28,261 nucleotides of DNA, from positions 1 through 28,261 of IMG/VR virus record IMGVR_UViG_3300030012_003309. One strand, 5' to 3'. Source of the stretch: a virus. Below, piece by piece: positions 24,174-28,261 of the stretch. Made by a program: the position numbers and the translations under genes. How positions within the stretch are numbered: position 1 is the stretch's first letter; each line of letters starts with the position of its first letter. The notes under the pieces are model-generated. The model was not told the DNA's origin. It ran no database searches and was given only the letters and a program-made list of their open reading frames with translations.

Positions 24174-24621
24174 ATTTAATTACATCTGCTTTTTTAGTTA
24201 ACGCATTTATTTCTGTTTCGTGATTATTGTGATTAGATAATATCGCTTCTCTTTCGTCTTCTATTTCTTGTGGTATATTTATATCTCTTTGTAATTTTCT
24301 AATATAATACCAATCTGTTACACCTAATAAACTATTTGTATGTTCTTTTAAATGCATTAACTTATTTTCTTTTAGTTCAGCTAAGGTTTCTTCCCAGGTT
24401 TTACTGGAAACATCGTAAGTATACACATCATTATCTGAATCAAAGTATATATCTGAAAGTTTTTGCACCATGTTGTCATACTCAGGGGTTACTACATCAT
24501 AAAAACCATACGATTTTATTTCTTCATTCGATAATTTACTAAAATTACCTATAACTCCTTTCCATGAATTTGGAAGTTGAGCATACACTTTAATTTCTCC
24601 GTTTATTTCTATTGCTTTCAT
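24160..24621 (-). CDS. Tail-fibre assembly chaperone-like protein, 153 aa
   Basis: The N-terminus (MKAIEINGEIKVYAQLPNSW) is the short 'parameter' strand seen in fibre-associated proteins. The C-terminal half, TNSLLGVTDWYYIRKLQRDI then NIPQEIEDEREAILSNH, matches the tDWyxxRk....ip.ei...R pattern of phage tail assembly chaperone (APC-like) proteins. It lies between the short fibre gene and the propeller-like gene. A role in folding or trimerising the neighbouring fibre is likely by analogy to Tfa-type proteins. It appears distantly related to the 111-aa protein at 27809-28144. Confidence 0.6.
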   Translation of the reverse strand: MKAIEINGEIKVYAQLPNSWKGVIGNFSKLSNEEIKSYGFYDVVTPEYDNMVQKLSDIYFDSDNDVYTYDVSSKTWEETLAELKENKLMHLKEHTNSLLGVTDWYYIRKLQRDINIPQEIEDEREAILSNHNNHETEINALTKKADVIKYEFR

Positions 24622-24625
24622 ATTA

Positions 24626-25105
24626 TTATGGTGTTGTATCAGATGCTACTGTAGCTACTGAATAATAAAATACTTCACTTGCTGAATCATCTGCAACAAG
24701 TATTTGTATTAAGTTTGTGGTGGATCCATCGTAATCTGTACCCCCTACTTTGTTAAATGTAGCACCACTCATTGCTAAAGTTGGTGTATGATTTCCTGAT
24801 AATATTAAATCTACTACTTGCCCTTGCTTTGGGTTAGTTATAGTAAAGGTAGCATTACCACTCATTGTTGCTGTAAATGTACTCGCTGCTGAAAAATCTA
24901 ATGTTTGATTTGTGCCAGTTCCTAGCGCACTTAAAACAGTATATCTGTTTTCTAATTTATCATGTGTTACTTGATTATCTGCAATTGAAGCGGTTACGAC
25001 TGCATTTGAAGCTAATTCAGCTGCTCCTACTGCGTCATCTGCTAATTTAGCTTGCGTTACAGAATTATCTGCTAATACGTTTGCTGTTACTTTTGTTATT
25101 GCCAT
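24626..25105 (-). CDS. Short tail-fibre protein with heptad-like N-terminal repeats, 159 aa
   Basis: Residues about 5-50 are repeats of the type DNSVTQAKLADDAVGAAELA, then SNAVVTASIADNQVTHDKL, a pattern common at the N-terminus or stem of phage fibres (triple-helical stalk). The rest is a beta-rich head with ATFTITNPKQGQVVDLILSG and GATFNKVGGTDYDGSTTNLI, ending in a short polar tail. The leader TAAATAAATAAAA is the same type as that of the capsid gene, so high expression is plausible. It stands between the 896-aa fibre and the second chaperone-like gene. Binding target unknown. Confidence 0.65.
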   Translation of the reverse strand: MAITKVTANVLADNSVTQAKLADDAVGAAELASNAVVTASIADNQVTHDKLENRYTVLSALGTGTNQTLDFSAASTFTATMSGNATFTITNPKQGQVVDLILSGNHTPTLAMSGATFNKVGGTDYDGSTTNLIQILVADDSASEVFYYSVATVASDTTP

Positions 25106-25118
25106 TTTTATTTATTTA

Positions 25119-27809
25119 TTAGTTTATTTTTATTGCCATATATATCATTGTACGAGCTGTTCCTCCTGAGGGATAGTAGTTGTGGTTGTCTGTTAGCATT
25201 GTAAACCCATTACTATCAAATTGCATGTGACCTGCATTTATTTCAGTAGCTGATGTATTTGGATATAACCCTTTAGCTGATCTAGCACTATCATATATAT
25301 TCCAAGAATTACCGTCAGCATCTAATTTAACTAATAAAAAATCTGGTTGAAATCCTGTTGTAATTGAATTCGTTGTACTAACAGCTGGATTTGTACCTTG
25401 ATATGTTCCTATTTTAGAATACCCAGTTACTGAATGGAAACAATAAGCAATATAGCTACCGTTGTTGCTATTAATACAATTACCGGAAGCACAATTACTT
25501 AAAGTAAATACCGAGCTTGTTGGTGTTGTGTTATTAAATGCAGCATCAGTAGCTGACCCGTCAGTATTATTTAAATGTACTGTTTTATTATTACCTAGCG
25601 AGTGATGATATACTATCCAATCTTCTCCATAATCTAGTCTTTTTACCATAATTAATTCTGGAGCAGATGATAGTCCATGCCCCACGGTAGCTCCTGCAGC
25701 CTGTGTGCCATCATACCTAACAATACTAAATCCCGCGTTTGGGTTTGCACTAACTATTGAATTTATACTTCCATCCGTATTAATTGTAGGTTCATTGTCG
25801 TCAGCTTTCCAAAAATATCCTACGTAAGTATTACTTGCTGCATTTGAAGGGCTAGTAGAACCATAAAGTTTTGTGGAAGTAGCAAGAAATTCTTCTATAC
25901 CATAACTTCCTGAAGCTTCTGCATTATTTTCATTGGGTAAAATCCATTTTCCAGGCCCTCTAACAATATCAAAACCTCCCCAGTGGTGTCCCACAGTTCT
26001 AGCTTTAGTAAAAAGCAATCCTGTTTTAAACCCATTGTTAATTGTTAACGATGAATTTTGTCCAGACCATGTTAAAGCATCAAAGCTATTAGCCAAAGTA
26101 GGGGTTGTTGTATCAGGGTCAGCCGCAAAAGCCATATATAAATAAGTGCCACCATTTGTATTCCAACCATTATCTGAATTTATTATTTGAAAACCATTGG
26201 ATAAAAAATTAATAGCATAAGAACTGTTTGTATATTCTTGATCATTATTGTGAGCTTGTAAAATTTTTGTACGCGGGTTAGAAGTGTCTCTTTTATTATC
26301 TGTTATATTCCAACCAGAAGTACCGTCCGTCCTTTTAAACATTATAAATGCAGGCTCGAATCCCGTGTTTACAATTGGCCCGTTTGCCGAACCATTACCT
26401 GTATATTTTCCTATTTTTGAAAATCCTGCAACAGATTTAAAAGAATAAGTAATCCAATCAGCACCTGCAGAAGAGGTTACGGTTCTAAATGTTGTACTAG
26501 TCGCGTAAGTAGCAGAATAATCAACTTTTCCACCAGTAGCATTTAAAGTTAATTCGTCCCAGCTTCCATCTATTACATCTGTATATAAAAACCAAGAACC
26601 AGTACTACTTAACTTTTTATAAAGCACAGCATCAGGTTTACCACTTAACCCATGTCCAATGGTATGTGAACTACTACTCGTCGATGTCCATTTAGCTATA
26701 GAAAACCCCAAATTATCATTAGCTTGAACTGTAGATGTAATATCCCCGTCTGAATTACTACTAGTAGTTCCCCCATTTGCTCTAAAACACCAAGCTACAT
26801 ACGTAGCACCACTTGCATTAAGAGCCCCATTAGCTCCTGTAGTGAATCCATCTGCATCAAAAGAACTTATTGCACCTGTCTTTGTAGCTTCTGCTGCATT
26901 TGAGTTACTTAATATTTCTTTTTGAACTCCTCTTGTAGAATCAAACCAAGCGTTATCATCACCAGCACTTCTTTTTTTAGCCCACACTAAATCAGGTTTA
27001 AAGCCAATTCCTGTAATTGCTTGTGTACCGCCATTTCCTGTGTATGTTTTTACACTAAAATGTTGTGAAGGAGAATTATTGGTTACTGTAATACTGTATG
27101 CTCTTGCATTTGATTGATTTTCATTATCTGTTGCGGTTACTGTAAAATTACTTGTAGTATCAGCAGACACACTTGGGGCTGTACCTGTAATCGCCCCTGT
27201 AGAAGCGTTTATACTTAATCCTGATGGCAACGCTCCTGATGTTATAACATGATTTACCGCCCCTCCATCTGGCTCAGTAGCTGCTGCAGATAAACTAACA
27301 GTTGATCCTTCTTCAACACTTCCTAAACTACCAGCTGCATTTGAAAATGCGGGAATACCGTTGTATGAAACTGCGTTAGCAGAAGTTGATGTTCCCCCGT
27401 CTGTATTTGTTATAACAAGAGCATATGTGCCTGCTGATTTAGCTGGAGTGGTTACAGTTAATTGCGTTGCTGAATTCCTTGTTATACTTGATGGAGTAGT
27501 TCCTCCAATTGTAACTGTCACCCCGGTATTAAATGTGCTACCATTAATTATAAGAGATTGATTTCCTGCAGGATCTAAAGCTGTATCGTCTCCTGGATAG
27601 TCAACTGACGAAAATGTAGGCGGTGCAATACCCATTCTAGCCCAATTAGTACCATCATATACCTCTGCATCATTTATAGTTGTATTAAACCTAAATTGTC
27701 CAGCAGCTGGAGAACCTGGCCTCTGAGCTGTTGTACCTGAAGGTAATTTTACAAAATCAGTATCGTCACTGAATCCTAAAAGGTTTTTATCTAATTTAGT
27801 TAATGCCAT
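25119..27809 (-). CDS. Large tail fibre with TIG and He_PIG-like domains and fibre-type repeats, 896 aa
   Basis: The architecture is an N-terminal module with GTTAQRPGSPAAGQFRFNTT and EVYDGTNWARMG (about 1-60), an IPT/TIG domain (62-150, SSVDYPGDDTALDPAGNQSL), and a He_PIG/cadherin-like domain (152-244, GALPSGLSINASTGAITGTA). From 253 to 896 runs a series of repeat domains beginning GIGFKPDLVWAKKRSAGDD, with recurring YVAWCFRANGGTTSSNSDG, VAGFSKIGKYTGNGSANGP and GFEPAFIMFK stretches. The repeats resemble a phage-fibre domain of unknown function (the DUF7483-type, from memory). The C-terminus is YMAIKIN. The start forms TAATG with the preceding chaperone-like gene. It is the shorter paralogue of the 1307-aa fibre and is probably a receptor-binding fibre. 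Confidence 0.8.
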   Translation of the reverse strand: MALTKLDKNLLGFSDDTDFVKLPSGTTAQRPGSPAAGQFRFNTTINDAEVYDGTNWARMGIAPPTFSSVDYPGDDTALDPAGNQSLIINGSTFNTGVTVTIGGTTPSSITRNSATQLTVTTPAKSAGTYALVITNTDGGTSTSANAVSYNGIPAFSNAAGSLGSVEEGSTVSLSAAATEPDGGAVNHVITSGALPSGLSINASTGAITGTAPSVSADTTSNFTVTATDNENQSNARAYSITVTNNSPSQHFSVKTYTGNGGTQAITGIGFKPDLVWAKKRSAGDDNAWFDSTRGVQKEILSNSNAAEATKTGAISSFDADGFTTGANGALNASGATYVAWCFRANGGTTSSNSDGDITSTVQANDNLGFSIAKWTSTSSSSHTIGHGLSGKPDAVLYKKLSSTGSWFLYTDVIDGSWDELTLNATGGKVDYSATYATSTTFRTVTSSAGADWITYSFKSVAGFSKIGKYTGNGSANGPIVNTGFEPAFIMFKRTDGTSGWNITDNKRDTSNPRTKILQAHNNDQEYTNSSYAINFLSNGFQIINSDNGWNTNGGTYLYMAFAADPDTTTPTLANSFDALTWSGQNSSLTINNGFKTGLLFTKARTVGHHWGGFDIVRGPGKWILPNENNAEASGSYGIEEFLATSTKLYGSTSPSNAASNTYVGYFWKADDNEPTINTDGSINSIVSANPNAGFSIVRYDGTQAAGATVGHGLSSAPELIMVKRLDYGEDWIVYHHSLGNNKTVHLNNTDGSATDAAFNNTTPTSSVFTLSNCASGNCINSNNGSYIAYCFHSVTGYSKIGTYQGTNPAVSTTNSITTGFQPDFLLVKLDADGNSWNIYDSARSAKGLYPNTSATEINAGHMQFDSNGFTMLTDNHNYYPSGGTARTMIYMAIKIN

Positions 27810-28144
27810 TATTCAGGTTTTGTAGGTTTTGTTTCTGGAAAATCAGCTGTTGAAGGCCAATCTCTTAATTCTTGTCTATATATAATCCACGCATCTCTGT
27901 TTGGATAGTCAGGTGTTTGAGCAATATAGTCTGTAATTTGTAATTCAAAGTCTCTCCATTTTCTAGCCTCATCTTCAGTTATAACAGATTCTGTATATGA
28001 AAACTCTCCATTTATATAATCATATCCAATACCGACTTCTTCTTGTAATAATACAATTTCTTTTTCATAAACTTCAGCAAAACTAGTATCTGCTTCTATT
28101 ATATTCGTTACTTTATTATTTTCAATTACTGCGTATTTAGCCAT
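27809..28144 (-). CDS. Tail-fibre/tail assembly chaperone-like protein, 111 aa
   Basis: The start MAKYAVIENNKVTNIIEADT is the small beta 'viral parameter' module found in front of fibre chaperones. It is followed by ARKWRDFELQITDYIAQTPD, then YPNRDAWIIYRQELRDWPST and a Pro-rich end. The WRDxELxxTD...YRQxLRDWP pattern is characteristic of the phage tail assembly chaperone (APC) family. The stop overlaps the ATG of the 896-aa fibre (TAATG), a tight coupling that suits a chaperone serving that fibre. The leader AAAATATAAAAAA before the ATG has no Shine-Dalgarno. The exact client is inferred. Confidence 0.7.
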   Translation of the reverse strand: MAKYAVIENNKVTNIIEADTSFAEVYEKEIVLLQEEVGIGYDYINGEFSYTESVITEDEARKWRDFELQITDYIAQTPDYPNRDAWIIYRQELRDWPSTADFPETKPTKPE

Positions 28145-28155
28145 TTTTTTATATT

Positions 28156-28261
28156 TTATTCAAACCAAGTTATTCTAACAAATCCAGGGCCGGCAGCAGC
28201 AGCGTAAGAAGTACCTTGTGTTCCTGCACAACCGTAATTTTTTGCAGTTGAATCAAATCCT
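28156..28261 (-). CDS. C-terminal end of a glycine-rich tail-fibre-type protein (cut by window edge)
   Basis: An open frame enters from the window edge and ends in TAA at 28156-28158, giving 35 codons: GFDSTAKNYGCAGTQGTSYA then AAAGPGFVRITWFE. The ending GPGFVRITWFE after a Gly/Ser/Ala-rich stretch is typical of the C-termini of glycine-rich phage fibre or tail-tip proteins. Only 11 bases separate it from the start of the 111-aa chaperone-like gene, so it belongs to the same adsorption operon. The rest of the gene lies outside the window. Confidence 0.7.
   Translation of the reverse strand, partial: GFDSTAKNYGCAGTQGTSYAAAAGPGFVRITWFE

Noticed and set aside
19396-28261. Diversity-generating retroelement acting on the fibres
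   Set aside because: No reverse transcriptase and no template/variable repeat pair with adenine-specific changes was seen; the similarity between the fibres is spread over whole domains.
1-28261. tRNA genes, CRISPR arrays, integrase or insertion sequences
   Set aside because: No cloverleaf, regularly spaced repeat array, recombinase motif or terminal inverted repeat could be supported; nearly all bases are taken by structural genes.

Overview
The window is a late (structural) gene block of a tailed phage, most likely a short-tailed podovirus-like virus, and it contains no cellular genes. Every supported gene lies on the minus strand and is packed with gaps of a few bases or with overlaps, so transcription runs from high to low coordinates. 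The sequence is AT-rich. None of the start codons I checked has a Shine-Dalgarno sequence; starts follow A/T-only leaders such as TAAATAAAAATGG. Together with cysteine-bearing Ig-like surface modules in the giant tail protein, this points to a Bacteroidota host, probably a marine flavobacterium. The combination of a long portal, a large one-piece terminase, a P22-gp4-like adaptor and a 'muzzle/stabilisation' protein resembles crAss-like phages and related uncultured marine podoviruses. That placement is from memory of the families, not from a search.

In transcription order the block starts with an adsorption module (28261 to 19396). It holds the C-terminal end of a glycine-rich fibre protein, a tail-fibre-chaperone-like protein, an 896-aa fibre, a short fibre, a second chaperone-like protein, a beta-propeller-like protein and a 1307-aa fibre. 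The 1307-aa fibre is a paralogue of the 896-aa one with two LamG-like lectin domains inserted. Two small unknown genes follow (19349 to 18905), then a protein that reads as two tandem GroES-like units, then a 91-aa protein just before the terminase.

The packaging and capsid module (18099 to 10785) is terminase large subunit, portal, scaffold and major capsid protein. A strong intrinsic-terminator-like hairpin lies directly behind the capsid gene, as in T7 behind gene 10. After it come a conserved 248-aa protein, a long hairpin, two tail-adaptor proteins, a 2303-aa muzzle-like protein with a C-terminal half of Ig-like and repeat modules, a 109-aa protein, a 260-aa putative ejection protein, and the first 11 codons of another gene.

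The most unusual points are the tandem GroES-like gene; a GC-rich island inside the terminase that coincides with an open +1 frame of 175 codons; terminase and portal in the same frame separated only by one TAG; the fusion of the muzzle protein to a long adhesin-like array; and the fibre paralogues that differ by a lectin insertion. No replication, lysis, integration, tRNA, CRISPR or reverse-transcriptase genes were seen.
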